Part shown: piece by piece, positions 1-8,165 of the stretch
Layout: each line of letters starts with the position of its first letter
Numbering within the stretch: position 1 is the first letter of the stretch
Assembly (NCBI GenBank): GCA_964471825.1
Contig: CAYYKD010000009.1
Coordinates: 56,873-120,872, forward strand
Origin: CAYYKD01 sp964471825
GTDB lineage: Bacteria; Spirochaetota; GWE2-31-10; CAYYKD01
Direction of reading: 5' to 3'
DNA: 64,000 bases
Translations under genes and position numbers: made by a program
Notes under the pieces: generated by a model
Told to the model about the DNA's origin: nothing
Databases searched by the model: none
The model's input: the letters and a program-made list of their open reading frames with translations, nothing else

Positions 1-551
1 TGAGCACTTACAACCTTCTCAGAATCAAATATTGCCTGAGACATCTGTGTTATTTGTTTAGAACATATGACACAATTTTCCTTTGGTATATTTGCTAATA
101 TATACGGAACGATAGTTCTAACAACCCTATCCTTCTTCTTCTTTATGTTAACTTTTTTTGAGGTACCAAACAATCCTAATAACGCCTTTTTTTCATCTAT
201 TGATTGTTTGCCAAAACGGTTTTTTGAGGGTTCTTTATTTACCGGTGTTGTTTTTTCCAGGAAACTCTTTGTAAATATTTTTTTTGTATTTGAAGAATTT
301 TGGTCATTAGACTGATTATTCTCTTTGTGCTTAGAGGATGTCTCAATTTTTTTTAGAATCTTACTGTGTAAAAAACCTGACCGTTTTTTTTCTGTGTTTC
401 CGGATTTACTGTTTAAATCTGTTTCATTGATCTGAGACACTACTTTTGTAGACAATACTTTGAATGAAGAATTTTCTCTTGTTTCATGTTTTGCTTTTTT
501 AAAATTAGTCTTAGGTGATTTAGTATGTTTATTGTGGTTCTTATTACTCAA
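1..551 (-). CDS. Lys/Ser/Asn-rich basic protein with a Cys-x2-Cys motif (partial)
   Basis: The minus strand reads open from a TTG at 551 to the window edge, so the 3' end is missing. About 183 residues are visible. The first ~120 are rich in Lys, Ser, Asn and Thr and look disordered. The last ~50 contain a predicted ordered stretch with CVICSKQI, a CxxC pair typical of half a zinc ribbon; the partner cysteines would lie beyond the edge. The TTG overlaps the TGA of the small gene upstream (TTGA), with AAGGAG about 11 nt before it, which supports coupled translation and this start. I do not recognise the family. Position next to yraN suggests an ordinary chromosomal operon. Confidence 0.55.
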   Translation of the reverse strand, partial: MSNKNHNKHTKSPKTNFKKAKHETRENSSFKVLSTKVVSQINETDLNSKSGNTEKKRSGFLHSKILKKIETSSKHKENNQSNDQNSSNTKKIFTKSFLEKTTPVNKEPSKNRFGKQSIDEKKALLGLFGTSKKVNIKKKKDRVVRTIVPYILANIPKENCVICSKQITQMSQAIFDSEKVVSA

Positions 552-682
552 TTAGTTATAAACTCCTTTGTTAATAATGAAGCAATCCTTGCTATAGCTA
601 ATTGTAAATATGCCTGTGTATTAATTCTTATACGAAGCTCTCTAATCCTTTTTGGATTCCTGACTTTAGCTTTTTTAACCAT
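548..682 (-). CDS. small basic protein, 44 residues
   Basis: Short reading frame starting at the ATG of MVKKAKVRNPKR, preceded by AGAGGG at a good distance. A longer in-frame start at 739 exists but overlaps yraN and lacks such a site. The product is basic at its N-terminus and then helical (AYLQLAIARIASLLTKEF). It lies between yraN and a basic Cys protein and overlaps the latter by a TTGA junction, so the three genes are probably one transcript. No known function is recognised. Confidence 0.45.
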   Translation of the reverse strand: MVKKAKVRNPKRIRELRIRINTQAYLQLAIARIASLLTKEFITN

Positions 683-714
683 CGCAATATACCCTCTTTT
701 TAAAAATAAATCAA

Positions 715-1074
715 CTAAAAATATATGTTTTTTATCCACTCAACCCGAAAAAGTTTCTCAATCTTATCATACTCTAATGATATAATATCAAATCTAATTT
801 TAGACCCCTGCAGTTTAAATTTTATTAAATAATTTAAAGCTGCATATATAATCCTATTTAGCTTTTCCTTTGTAACTGATTCATATGGTCTTCCATATTT
901 TCTAGAAAACCGCAACTTGACTTCTATAAAAATTATCGTCTCATTTTCAATTCCTATTAGGTCAATTTCAGCATTTTTGTAAAAAAAATTTTTAGATGCA
1001 ATTACAATCCCCTGACTTATTAAATATTTTAGGGCTATCATTTCACCAAGTACACCTTTCTCTTTATTATTCAT
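715..1074 (-). CDS. yraN: YraN family endonuclease-like protein (UPF0102)
   Basis: 119-residue protein with the YraN fold: N-terminal GxxGExxAxxYL-type helix (KGVLGEMIALKYL), then NAEIDLIG and IIFIEVKLRF, the D-x(n)-ExK nuclease core, and a C-terminal IRFDII strand. The size fits the family. The start is the ATG of MNNKEKG because GTGGGGGG sits just upstream; the longer frame to 1110 has no better site. YraN proteins resemble Holliday-junction-type resolvases, but their role is not established. First gene of a minus-strand set running off the left edge. Confidence 0.85.
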   Translation of the reverse strand: MNNKEKGVLGEMIALKYLISQGIVIASKNFFYKNAEIDLIGIENETIIFIEVKLRFSRKYGRPYESVTKEKLNRIIYAALNYLIKFKLQGSKIRFDIISLEYDKIEKLFRVEWIKNIYF

Positions 1075-1133
1075 TATTCCCCCCCACCGTATTTCTTTAT
1101 ATTTTAGCATATCATAAATATCTATTCACTATT

Positions 1134-1206
1134 GAGTTTCTTGCAAATAAGTTTCTTGTAAATAAGTCTCTTGCAAAAATTCAATATTTAATTTTGCCAG
1201 AGACTC
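1134..1206. repeat. dispersed palindromic repeat, copy 1 (tandem arms)
   Basis: Upstream of yraN. Three successive arms of the form GTYTCTTGCAAAtAA lie side by side, and the last (AGTCTCTTGCAAAAATT) pairs with AATTTTGCCAGAGACT after a short loop. Same family as the copies at 1952, 7198, 27438, 29431, 29991, 47160 and 52178. Confidence 0.7.
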
Positions 1207-1342
1207 TGTTATTTGTAAAAAAACAGATATAATGATATCTATATCTATTAATCTAATAATTATTTTTTCTATTTACACTTTTTTAAATTATTTACATCTA
1301 TAGATAATTTTTATTTTATTTTAAACCGATAAATTAACCAGT

Positions 1343-1789
1343 ATGAAAACAATATCAAACCTGTCTGCAATAAATAAAATTTTAGTTACAACTTATGAAT
1401 TAATAGAGTCAGATATAGATGAATATCTATTTAGTGACAAAATTAACAACGACATTAAATTTTTCCAGCTTTTTATTACTGACATCTATTTTGATAAATC
1501 ACTTTTTAAAGAATTCAAAGAATACACTAATTTAAAAAATTATTATATGAGCGTAAAAAATTATAATCGACTTCTCGAAAAAATAATTGCCAATGACAGG
1601 ATAGTCAACTCATTCAATATAGATCTACAAGACTTATTAAAGAAAAAAAGTATTATTGAGAGTATATTGCATGGTATTAAATCAATCGAAAAAAGAAAAA
1701 CGCCGGAAAAATCAATTAACTACATAGATGAAGAAGAGTACAACCTTCTACTAGAAAACCTTTCTGATGAACTTCCAAAGAAAAAATAA
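1343..1789 (+). CDS. hypothetical protein, 148 residues
   Basis: Uninterrupted frame of 148 codons with the AT-rich codon use of its neighbours. The product is charged and mostly helical, with an acidic C-terminal part (YIDEEEYNLLLENLSDELPKKK), no signal peptide and no membrane segment; probably cytoplasmic. No motif was recognised. There is no clear Shine-Dalgarno sequence before the ATG, and the start could differ slightly. It stands alone between the divergent yraN group and the tRNA. Confidence 0.55.
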   Translation: MKTISNLSAINKILVTTYELIESDIDEYLFSDKINNDIKFFQLFITDIYFDKSLFKEFKEYTNLKNYYMSVKNYNRLLEKIIANDRIVNSFNIDLQDLLKKKSIIESILHGIKSIEKRKTPEKSINYIDEEEYNLLLENLSDELPKKK

Positions 1790-1834
1790 AAATAATATTG
1801 ACAAAGATAACGAATTATAGTAAAAAACGCCACC

Positions 1835-1908
<74 letters not shown>

Positions 1909-1916
1909 AAAAACTA

Positions 1917-1941
1917 AAAGCTGCATTTTTGCAGCTTTTTT
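1917..1941 (+). terminator. intrinsic terminator after the tRNA
   Basis: AAAAGCTGC, an ATTTTT loop, then GCAGC running into a T tract. It begins 9 nt after the tRNA end. Confidence 0.85.
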
Positions 1942-1951
1942 TATTACAACC

Positions 1952-2054
1952 GAAGCTCTTGCAAAAATCCCTTCGTTTTTTTTCCTCATTTTTCCTAGTT
2001 TTCCAAGAAAATATATTTCGTAAAAAATTCAATGTGTATTTTTGCAAGAGCCCC
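1952..2054. repeat. dispersed palindromic repeat, copy 2 (arms ~75 nt apart)
   Basis: GAAGCTCTTGCAAAAATCCC at the left and TATTTTTGCAAGAGCCCC at the right form an inverted repeat. About 65-75 nt separate the arms, so this copy is longer than the others. It lies between the tRNA terminator and the 3' end of mtaB. Confidence 0.7.
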
Positions 2055-2098
2055 ATAAAACATAAATTTTAATCTGAGCTTAAACAAAAATCATAAAA

Positions 2099-3376
2099 CT
2101 ATAATATCTGACCATTTATAGTTTTATCATAAGAAGTAATCACACCTCTATAAATATCTCTTCTCAAAATAGGCTTATTTGTTTTTAAAACAACACTCAA
2201 ATAGTTTTCGCTTCTTCCTATTACAGTTTGATCATCTATTATTTTCTCGATCAAGAAGTCATGCTCTGTTTGAATATTCTGCCGGATATAATTCTGATTA
2301 TTAACTAAAGCCACCTTCTTGACTTCAGTCAATCTTTTCTCTTTGATATGAGATGGTACTTTATCAGGAAAGCTATATGCAGGTGTGTTTTTGCGTGGTG
2401 AATAACCAAAACAATGAATAGATGAAAAACCTATACGATCAATGAACTCTATTGTCTCACTAAAAGCACTGTCTGTTTCCCCTGGAAATCCTACAATAAG
2501 ATCAGTAGAGATAAATGGATTGTTTTTAATCGATCTAATCTTTGAAATAATTTCTGAATATTGATCTCTATCATATTTTCGATTCATTAATTTTAAAACA
2601 GTATCAGAACCGCTCTGTAGACTTAAGTGAAAATGGGGACATACCTGATTATTTCTAATAAGATCAAGGAATTCATCATCAATAGATTGTGGCTCAAGAG
2701 AACTAAATCTAATTCTTAATCCCGGAAATTCTTGAATTATTTTTTTTACTAATTCAACCAATGAAAGCCCTTCATATAAATAGGTAAAGACATTGATACC
2801 TGAAAATACAATCTCTTTAAAACCTATAGATATTAAATTGCTGCACTCTGTGATAATATCATCTGATGGTTTACTTCTAACACTTCCCCTTGCATATGGA
2901 ACCTTACAATAGGAACAAAAATTATTGCATCCATCCTGAATCTTTAGGGTTGCTCTTGCATATTTTGAATAGTCTGTAAAATTAAAGTTAAACGATCCGT
3001 CATTCTCACCATTATAAACAATACCGGTTATATCATTATTCAGATTGTTTAAAATATTAGCAATTTTATCCTTATCACGATTGAAAACAAAATAATCGAT
3101 ACTACTAAATTCATTTTTAATTACATCCAAATCAGTATCTATAAGACACCCTGTTAGTATAATAAAACTATTTTGTGATTTTCTGATTAAATTTCTAATA
3201 GTATATCGGGATTTAGAATCTGCCTTCTGAGTAACAGTACATGTGTTAATTATTATGACCTCTGATCGGCTCGGGTCTTCTACCTGCAAATGACCATCTC
3301 TTATAAGTGAATCTGCTATTGCCTCAGACTCATAAGAGTTCATTTTACAACCAAGGGTTTCTATATAGAAAAACAT
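2099..3376 (-). CDS. mtaB: tRNA t6A37 methylthiotransferase MtaB
   Basis: Radical SAM methylthiotransferase that turns t6A37 of ANN-decoding tRNAs into ms2t6A. The N-terminal UPF0004 domain carries three cluster cysteines: ETLGCKMN (about residue 10), INTCTVTQKADSKSR (about 46) and LTGCLID. The radical SAM motif CNNFCSYCKVPYARG lies around residue 150. GCKxN plus NTCTVT and KAD.KSR separates MtaB from MiaB and RimO. The C-terminal ~60 residues look like a weak TRAM domain. Length 425 is normal. One nucleotide separates its start from the end of the upstream TPR gene, indicating co-transcription. Confidence 0.92.
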   Translation of the reverse strand: MFFYIETLGCKMNSYESEAIADSLIRDGHLQVEDPSRSEVIIINTCTVTQKADSKSRYTIRNLIRKSQNSFIILTGCLIDTDLDVIKNEFSSIDYFVFNRDKDKIANILNNLNNDITGIVYNGENDGSFNFNFTDYSKYARATLKIQDGCNNFCSYCKVPYARGSVRSKPSDDIITECSNLISIGFKEIVFSGINVFTYLYEGLSLVELVKKIIQEFPGLRIRFSSLEPQSIDDEFLDLIRNNQVCPHFHLSLQSGSDTVLKLMNRKYDRDQYSEIISKIRSIKNNPFISTDLIVGFPGETDSAFSETIEFIDRIGFSSIHCFGYSPRKNTPAYSFPDKVPSHIKEKRLTEVKKVALVNNQNYIRQNIQTEHDFLIEKIIDDQTVIGRSENYLSVVLKTNKPILRRDIYRGVITSYDKTINGQIL

Positions 3377-3377
3377 A

Positions 3378-4031
3378 TCAATTTATATTTTTGACCCGAT
3401 TAAGTCCCTCAAGTGCATCTTTGTCATTTGGCTTTACTCTTAATGCCTCGGTAAAAAAAACAATTGAGTCTTTAATCTCGTTTATCTTTTCCTTAACTAA
3501 GGCCATAGTAATAATTGCCGGAAAATAATTGTTTCTATGATATAATGAAGTCGCAAGTGCAATATCGGCTTTCATATAGTTTTTCAATTCCATATGTGAC
3601 TTACCGATATAATAAAAAATTAAATGATTATAATTATCATTAGAAGTAGTTCTCAATGTTAGATACCTTGAAAATTCATCAAGAGCTAATCCGTATTTAG
3701 CTTGAAAAAAATATGATTCTGCAAGATTTCTAATCATTCTTATATCAGTTGGGGATAACTTAAGCCCCTCTTTTGAAATTTCTTCCATATCAGCAAATTT
3801 ACCAAGTTCACGATAATCCCAAGCCATTATTACATATATATTTGATCTTTCCGGAAAGCTTCTCTTCTCAATAATTAGAGCGTCTATTGACTTCTGATAT
3901 TCTCCCCTAACATAATACTCCCAACCATTTAGTGGCTTGTTTTTTTGAACAGAGTTATCCGAAGTTAAATCCTGAGAAAACAATAACCCGATAACTGATA
4001 AGAAGAAAATATTAACAAATGCAAGCCTCAT
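3378..4031 (-). CDS. secreted TPR-repeat protein
   Basis: 217 residues. An N-terminal signal peptide (MRLAFVNIFFLSVIGLLFSQD) is followed by tandem helical pairs of the tetratricopeptide type: GWEYYVRGEYQKSIDAL, AWDYRELGKFADMEEIS, AESYFFQAKYGLALDEFSRYL and KSHMELKNYMKADIALATSL, plus a final repeat near FFTEALRVKPNDKDALEGL. Probably periplasmic or membrane-associated scaffolding. It is packed between mtaB and the bactofilin gene, all minus strand. The specific partner is unknown. Confidence 0.8.
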   Translation of the reverse strand: MRLAFVNIFFLSVIGLLFSQDLTSDNSVQKNKPLNGWEYYVRGEYQKSIDALIIEKRSFPERSNIYVIMAWDYRELGKFADMEEISKEGLKLSPTDIRMIRNLAESYFFQAKYGLALDEFSRYLTLRTTSNDNYNHLIFYYIGKSHMELKNYMKADIALATSLYHRNNYFPAIITMALVKEKINEIKDSIVFFTEALRVKPNDKDALEGLNRVKNIN

Positions 4032-4045
4032 TGTATCACTCCATC

Positions 4046-4408
4046 CTATTTATTCTGACTGACTACCATCAACACCTGTCCATTTAATACACAGCCTTTT
4101 TCGATTTCAAGAAAAGGAGCAGTAACATTTCCATGAATAATTGAATTACCATGAAAAAAAACCTCATTTAAGACATTAATATTACCTGTAATTCTACCAA
4201 AGCATTGAAGATTTTTCGATGAAATATCAGCCTCAACCACTGCATTAGGACCAATAATCAGATCACCCTGAGTTTCTATTTTACCTTTAATAACCCCTTT
4301 AATTACAAGAGATTCCTCATGTTTAATCGAACCCTCAAAATTAAAATCCTCATCTAAAACGGTATTAAAATATTCTTCATCAATTTTACTAAAATCATCT
4401 CTAGGCAT
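4046..4408 (-). CDS. bactofilin (DUF583 polymer-forming protein)
   Basis: 120-residue protein with the bactofilin core: a right-handed beta-helix read from spaced small hydrophobic strands (HEESLVIKGVIKGKIETQGDLIIGPNAVVEADISSKNLQCFGRI in two halves, then GNSIIHGNVTAPFLEIEKGCVLNGQV). Short N- and C-terminal tails flank it. Bactofilins assemble into non-polar filaments that position cell-wall or motility machinery; in spirochaetes they have been tied to cell shape and helicity. It is in line with the TPR protein, which could be a functional partner by proximity only. Confidence 0.9.
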   Translation of the reverse strand: MPRDDFSKIDEEYFNTVLDEDFNFEGSIKHEESLVIKGVIKGKIETQGDLIIGPNAVVEADISSKNLQCFGRITGNINVLNEVFFHGNSIIHGNVTAPFLEIEKGCVLNGQVLMVVSQNK

Positions 4409-4514
4409 CGCTATCCCTTTCTATTAATTTACATTTCGAAAAACTATAACTATTATTATATTAAAATGGAATATTTGTCAAGTTATTCTTAATTCAACAT
4501 GGAAGGATGGAAGG

Positions 4515-5246
4515 CTAATGCCCTCTTATCTTTTCAACAAGAACCAATAAATAAAACAAAAAATACTCAAACACTCTAAGAAAACCAAATGGATTTCTTA
4601 GAATCTTCGACAGGCTATACCATCCCCTCTCTATAGACTCGTCACTCGGAGGAGTTTTTTTCCCGGCTACAATCTCGATAAAATCTTCAACTCCTATAAA
4701 AACACCTGTCTTAAAATTCTGAATTCTCGAGTTGATCCACTTTTCCATCCTTGGCCTTTTCATACTTACAATTACGATATGAGGTCCTGCTTTTTGCATT
4801 GCTGTAATAAGTTTTTTTTCAAAATCCTTTTTATACCTTGTGTGATAAACACCCACAGTTCTTACACCCGGAAATGAATCTTTAATATTTTTCTCAATCC
4901 TCTTCATCTGATTTTTCTTTCCACCTAAAAAATACAGAAATTTGTGAAAATCACAACTTTTATTAATCAATCTTATCGTAAATGAGAAAAAATTATAGGT
5001 CTTCTCTATCTCTGTTTTTAAAAACCTTAAGGCTTTTTTGATATTTTTAGAGATTGGGATGACAAGATCTGCACTGTTTATAATCGCTTTTAATTCTTTA
5101 TTAAAAACAGCACGCATTAGAAGATGTGTATCCAATAATATAACCTTTGATGTTTTTTCAACCTCTGTCAGTTTCATTATTCTATCATAAACTTCATCCT
5201 CACTAATAGAATCTATATTTATTCCTAGAAGACTTCTTCTAACCAT
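4515..5246 (-). CDS. WecG/TagA/CpsF family glycosyltransferase (GT26)
   Basis: 243 residues. GT26 signatures are visible: N-terminal LLGINIDSISEDEVYDRI, a DTHLLMRAV...INSADLVIPIS region that matches the family's DG.PI..A segment, FLGGKKNQMKRIEKNI, and VIVSMKRPRMEKWINSR, the counterpart of the usual GxPKQExW block. The C-terminal tail is hydrophobic and basic, typical of membrane-associated family members that move N-acetylmannosamine-type sugars to a lipid carrier. The DG dipeptide common in the family is replaced here (DLVIPISK), so the donor is uncertain. Next gene down is rsmE. Confidence 0.75.
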   Translation of the reverse strand: MVRRSLLGINIDSISEDEVYDRIMKLTEVEKTSKVILLDTHLLMRAVFNKELKAIINSADLVIPISKNIKKALRFLKTEIEKTYNFFSFTIRLINKSCDFHKFLYFLGGKKNQMKRIEKNIKDSFPGVRTVGVYHTRYKKDFEKKLITAMQKAGPHIVIVSMKRPRMEKWINSRIQNFKTGVFIGVEDFIEIVAGKKTPPSDESIERGWYSLSKILRNPFGFLRVFEYFLFYLLVLVEKIRGH

Positions 5247-5263
5247 TATCTACTCCTCATAAT

Positions 5264-5986
5264 TTATATTGAACTTGTCAAGAAATTGATAATTGACAAA
5301 AAGTACACAGCCGCGGTATCACTTTTTAAAATTCCTGTCGGGAAATTTACTCCAATCCAACCACTTTCCTTGAGAGATATAAACTCCCTGTTTGAGAAAT
5401 CCCCCTCAGGGCCTATGAAAACTGCAATTGATTTATAATTCCCTGATAAAACTCCACTCAAACCTCGACTACTGTTAATCTCTCCAAACAGTTTATATTC
5501 TGATTGACACAGTTTAACCGCGTCATCAAATTTCAAGACCGTATTTATCTTTGGTATCGTTAAAGCTCCGGACTGCATTGAAGCCTCTTTTACAATCTTT
5601 AACCACCGTTCACCTCTGGATTTAATTTTTTCAGCAGTTAGCTCAACAATTGTATTATCAGTAATGACAGGAACAAAATTATCAACCCCAATCTCTGTAC
5701 ACTTCTGAAGAAGATATTCATTTCGATCCCCCTTCAAAACAGAAAAAAGAACTGTAATCTCTGCTCTCTTAATATGGTCAACTCTAATCTCAAGTGTCTT
5801 AAAAACCACCCTATTACTCTCAATCTTTTCGACTACAGATATATACTCATTTGCATTTTGATCACTTATTAAAAAAATATCACCTTTTTTTACCCTAAAG
5901 ACCTTTAAATGATGAAAGTCGCTTCCTGTAATTTCTACATTTTGATTGATACTATTTAAATCAGTATTAGTAAATATCTTCTTCAA
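5264..5986 (-). CDS. rsmE: 16S rRNA m3U1498 methyltransferase RsmE
   Basis: 240 residues with an N-terminal PUA-like domain (FHHLKVFRVKKGD) and a C-terminal SPOUT methyltransferase domain. Diagnostic motifs: NRNEYLLQKCTEIGVD-like segment, ERWLKIVKEASMQSG, FIGPEGDFSNRE and the knot segment GILKSDTAAVYFLSII (usual form LG..ILR.ETA). It N3-methylates U1498 of 16S rRNA in the assembled 30S subunit. The family's ILRTETA is altered to ILKSDTA, still compatible with the fold. It lies 17 nt from the GT26 gene in the same orientation. Confidence 0.9.
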   Translation of the reverse strand: MKKIFTNTDLNSINQNVEITGSDFHHLKVFRVKKGDIFLISDQNANEYISVVEKIESNRVVFKTLEIRVDHIKRAEITVLFSVLKGDRNEYLLQKCTEIGVDNFVPVITDNTIVELTAEKIKSRGERWLKIVKEASMQSGALTIPKINTVLKFDDAVKLCQSEYKLFGEINSSRGLSGVLSGNYKSIAVFIGPEGDFSNREFISLKESGWIGVNFPTGILKSDTAAVYFLSIINFLTSSI

Positions 5987-6042
5987 CGAATTTTACCCTT
6001 ATAGGCTCTTTCAAATTTATAATAGCCTGTTTTAATTTACAT

Positions 6043-7032
6043 CTATTTCAAAAATGATTGGATTGTTGTAACTACCAAATTTTCAGCCTTATCAATTGTC
6101 ATTGGAACAGCGGCACCTGCAGCAAGTTTGTGCCCACCGCCCCCCATCTTTGCTGCTACAGCAGCTACATTTACCTTACCGGTAGATCTCAAACTAATCT
6201 TTGATAACTCATTAGACGCATCATATTTTATAAAAATCGCAACCTCAAGCCCGTTTATCAGCAATAATTCCTCAAAAACCTTACTGGTATCTAAGTTTGC
6301 ATTGTAAGTCTTAATGTCATCATCTGTCAGATAGGCAAATAACACCCTATCATCCATATACCCCCTAACCCTACCAATAACCACTGACAAAAGCCGTAAA
6401 CTATTTAGAGTTCTATTTCCATACAACTTATCATAACCAAGCTTGATATCCGCACCATTTTCAATCAGGTGATGTATTATTCCAAGTGAAAAATATTTAT
6501 CATTTCTTATATGTCTGAAGTAACCATTATCTGCAAGAATTCCATTAAGCAAATGTTGGGCAGTCTTTTTATCAATTGACAACTTAAGCCTTTTAATTAA
6601 GAGATAGATCATCTCACAAGTCGAGATATAATAATCCTCAATCCAATTAACAAATCCAAATTTATCATTTGTTAAATGGTGATCTACGACAACTATCTTT
6701 TCTACGCTTAAATTATTGTTACAAATAGCCAATCTATCAATATTCGGCGTATCAACTGCAACTAGAAGATCAAAATTTCCGGTATAATCGGTCTTGAAGT
6801 ATTTTTTAAGATTTTTAATCAACATATTATCAAATGGGCCGGTGTTAACAGTGATAACTTCTTTACCCATAAGATTTAGGGCATACGACAAACCTAGTTG
6901 TGCACCCAGACAATCAAGATCGGGATCCTTATGTCCTACAACTACTATTTTATCAGAACTCAAAACAGCATCTATCATCTGTTGAGGAATATCCATTATT
7001 CGTTTTTCAATACTTAAATTAATATCTTTCAT
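6043..7032 (-). CDS. DHH/DHHA1 phosphoesterase (NrnA-like nano-RNase / pAp phosphatase)
   Basis: About 329 residues with the DHH motifs in order: VVGHKDPDLDCLGAQLGL, LLVAVDTPN, VVDHHLTN, and the DHHA1 substrate loop KMGGGGHKLAAGA near the C-terminus. This organisation matches NrnA-type enzymes that degrade 2-5-mer RNA and 3'-phosphoadenosine phosphate, and related cyclic-dinucleotide linear-product hydrolases. A GTG at 7050 is also in frame; I prefer the ATG at 7032, though neither has a strong ribosome site. It is the first gene of the left minus-strand group. Confidence 0.85.
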   Translation of the reverse strand: MKDINLSIEKRIMDIPQQMIDAVLSSDKIVVVGHKDPDLDCLGAQLGLSYALNLMGKEVITVNTGPFDNMLIKNLKKYFKTDYTGNFDLLVAVDTPNIDRLAICNNNLSVEKIVVVDHHLTNDKFGFVNWIEDYYISTCEMIYLLIKRLKLSIDKKTAQHLLNGILADNGYFRHIRNDKYFSLGIIHHLIENGADIKLGYDKLYGNRTLNSLRLLSVVIGRVRGYMDDRVLFAYLTDDDIKTYNANLDTSKVFEELLLINGLEVAIFIKYDASNELSKISLRSTGKVNVAAVAAKMGGGGHKLAAGAAVPMTIDKAENLVVTTIQSFLK

Positions 7033-7197
7033 TAATATTATTAATACCACATTTTTCTAATTAGTAAATACTAAACTTACAGTTGTAATAATAAAATATT
7101 TATCAGGTACTTGCATTCTTTTATATGGCTTTAATTTTAGTATCTATAAACCTTCAAAAATATGGTTCCTAGAGGCACCTTAAGGAATATGTCAATC

Positions 7198-7240
7198 GAG
7201 GTTCTTGCAAAAATCCCTTCAGTGTTTCTGCAAGAACCTC
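7198..7240. repeat. dispersed palindromic repeat, copy 3
   Basis: GAGGTTCTTGCAAAAATC, a short loop, then TTTCTGCAAGAACCTC: a near-perfect hairpin of about 43 nt. It sits in the 334-nt space between the DHH gene and the FabG gene; the rest of that space holds the promoter at 7294 and otherwise AT-rich sequence without features I can name. Confidence 0.8.
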
Positions 7241-7293
7241 TGGATATAATTACTGTCCAAAACTATAGAAATTAAACTATAGAAATTAATAAA

Positions 7294-7322
7294 TTGCCAA
7301 AAAATAATAAATGTGTTATAAA
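7294..7322 (+). promoter_or_regulatory. sigma-70-type promoter of the FabG-KS-oxidoreductase unit
   Basis: TTGCCA, a 17-nt spacer, then TATAAA. The spacer end and -10 read AAATGTGTTATAA, which is identical over 13 nt to the promoter at 58168-58196 in front of the ammonia-lyase operon. Confidence 0.7.
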
Positions 7323-7366
7323 ACACTTTCAATAATTATGTTGGATGATTTACCGTGGAGGAATCA

Positions 7367-8101
7367 ATGAAAAAAAGAGCATTTATTACCGGCGGATCAA
7401 GGGGTATAGGTAGAGGTATCTCACTTATGCTAGCCGAAAATGGATATGAAGTTCTTGTTAACTATAGATCTGATGATGAATCTGCATTATCTCTTCAAAG
7501 TGAGATTACCGCTATGGGCGGCAGTATAAAATTATTTAAATTCGATATTGCTGACTTTGATAATGCACAAAAGACCATACAAAAAGAACTTGATGATAAC
7601 GGACCGATTGAGGTACTTGTCTTTAATGCAGGCACACGAAAAGATGCATTATTTCCAATAATGGACAGGTCAAGCTGGGATAACATAATTGATGTTAACC
7701 TAAAAAGCTTCTATTATATATGTAACCCTATCTCTAAAAGCATGTTCTCAAGTAAATATGGTAAGATTGTAATAATCAGCTCCCTATCAGGAATTACAGG
7801 TGTGCCAAGCCAGGTCAACTACTCTGCCAGTAAGGCAGGTATTATAGGGGCAGCAAAGTCTCTATCAATCGAACTTGCAAGAAGAAACATCAATGTAAAT
7901 GTTATTACTCCGGGCTATATCTATACAGACCTGACAAAGGATGTCTTAGACAAATCACAGGATGAAATCATTAAAACAATCCCAATGAGGCGAATAGGAA
8001 AACCTGAGGATATTGCAAACCTTGTTGAATTTTTAATCAGTGATAAATCTTCATACATAACAGGACAGGTTATATCCTGCGACGGCGGTGTAATAGTCTA
8101 G
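7367..8101 (+). CDS. fabG: FabG-type 3-oxoacyl-ACP reductase (ketoreductase)
   Basis: 244-residue short-chain dehydrogenase with NADP-binding TGGSRGIG (residues 8-15), NAG in the third strand, and catalytic Ser with YSASKAG. The C-terminus ends ITGQVISCDGG, typical of FabG. It reduces beta-ketoacyl-ACP to the 3-hydroxy form. The ATG is chosen because GGAGGA precedes it at 4-5 nt; an upstream in-frame GTG at 7355 overlaps that site. It leads a unit with a FabB-like ketosynthase and a CrtI-like oxidoreductase rather than standard fab genes, so it may serve a polyene pathway (compare ApeQ of aryl-polyene clusters). A housekeeping FabG role cannot be excluded. Confidence 0.85.
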   Translation: MKKRAFITGGSRGIGRGISLMLAENGYEVLVNYRSDDESALSLQSEITAMGGSIKLFKFDIADFDNAQKTIQKELDDNGPIEVLVFNAGTRKDALFPIMDRSSWDNIIDVNLKSFYYICNPISKSMFSSKYGKIVIISSLSGITGVPSQVNYSASKAGIIGAAKSLSIELARRNINVNVITPGYIYTDLTKDVLDKSQDEIIKTIPMRRIGKPEDIANLVEFLISDKSSYITGQVISCDGGVIV

Positions 8102-8165
8102 TAGAGTTATAGCGTTGCTAAACCTTTGACATTAAAAAATCAAAAGTATCAAGAGGAAGAAAAAT

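Noticed and set aside
67..315. Plus-strand 82-codon frame, hydrophobic and Phe-rich
   Set aside because: It is antisense to the basic CxxC protein frame running 551 to 1, which has a coupled start and a CxxC motif; poly-Lys codons read backwards give Phe.
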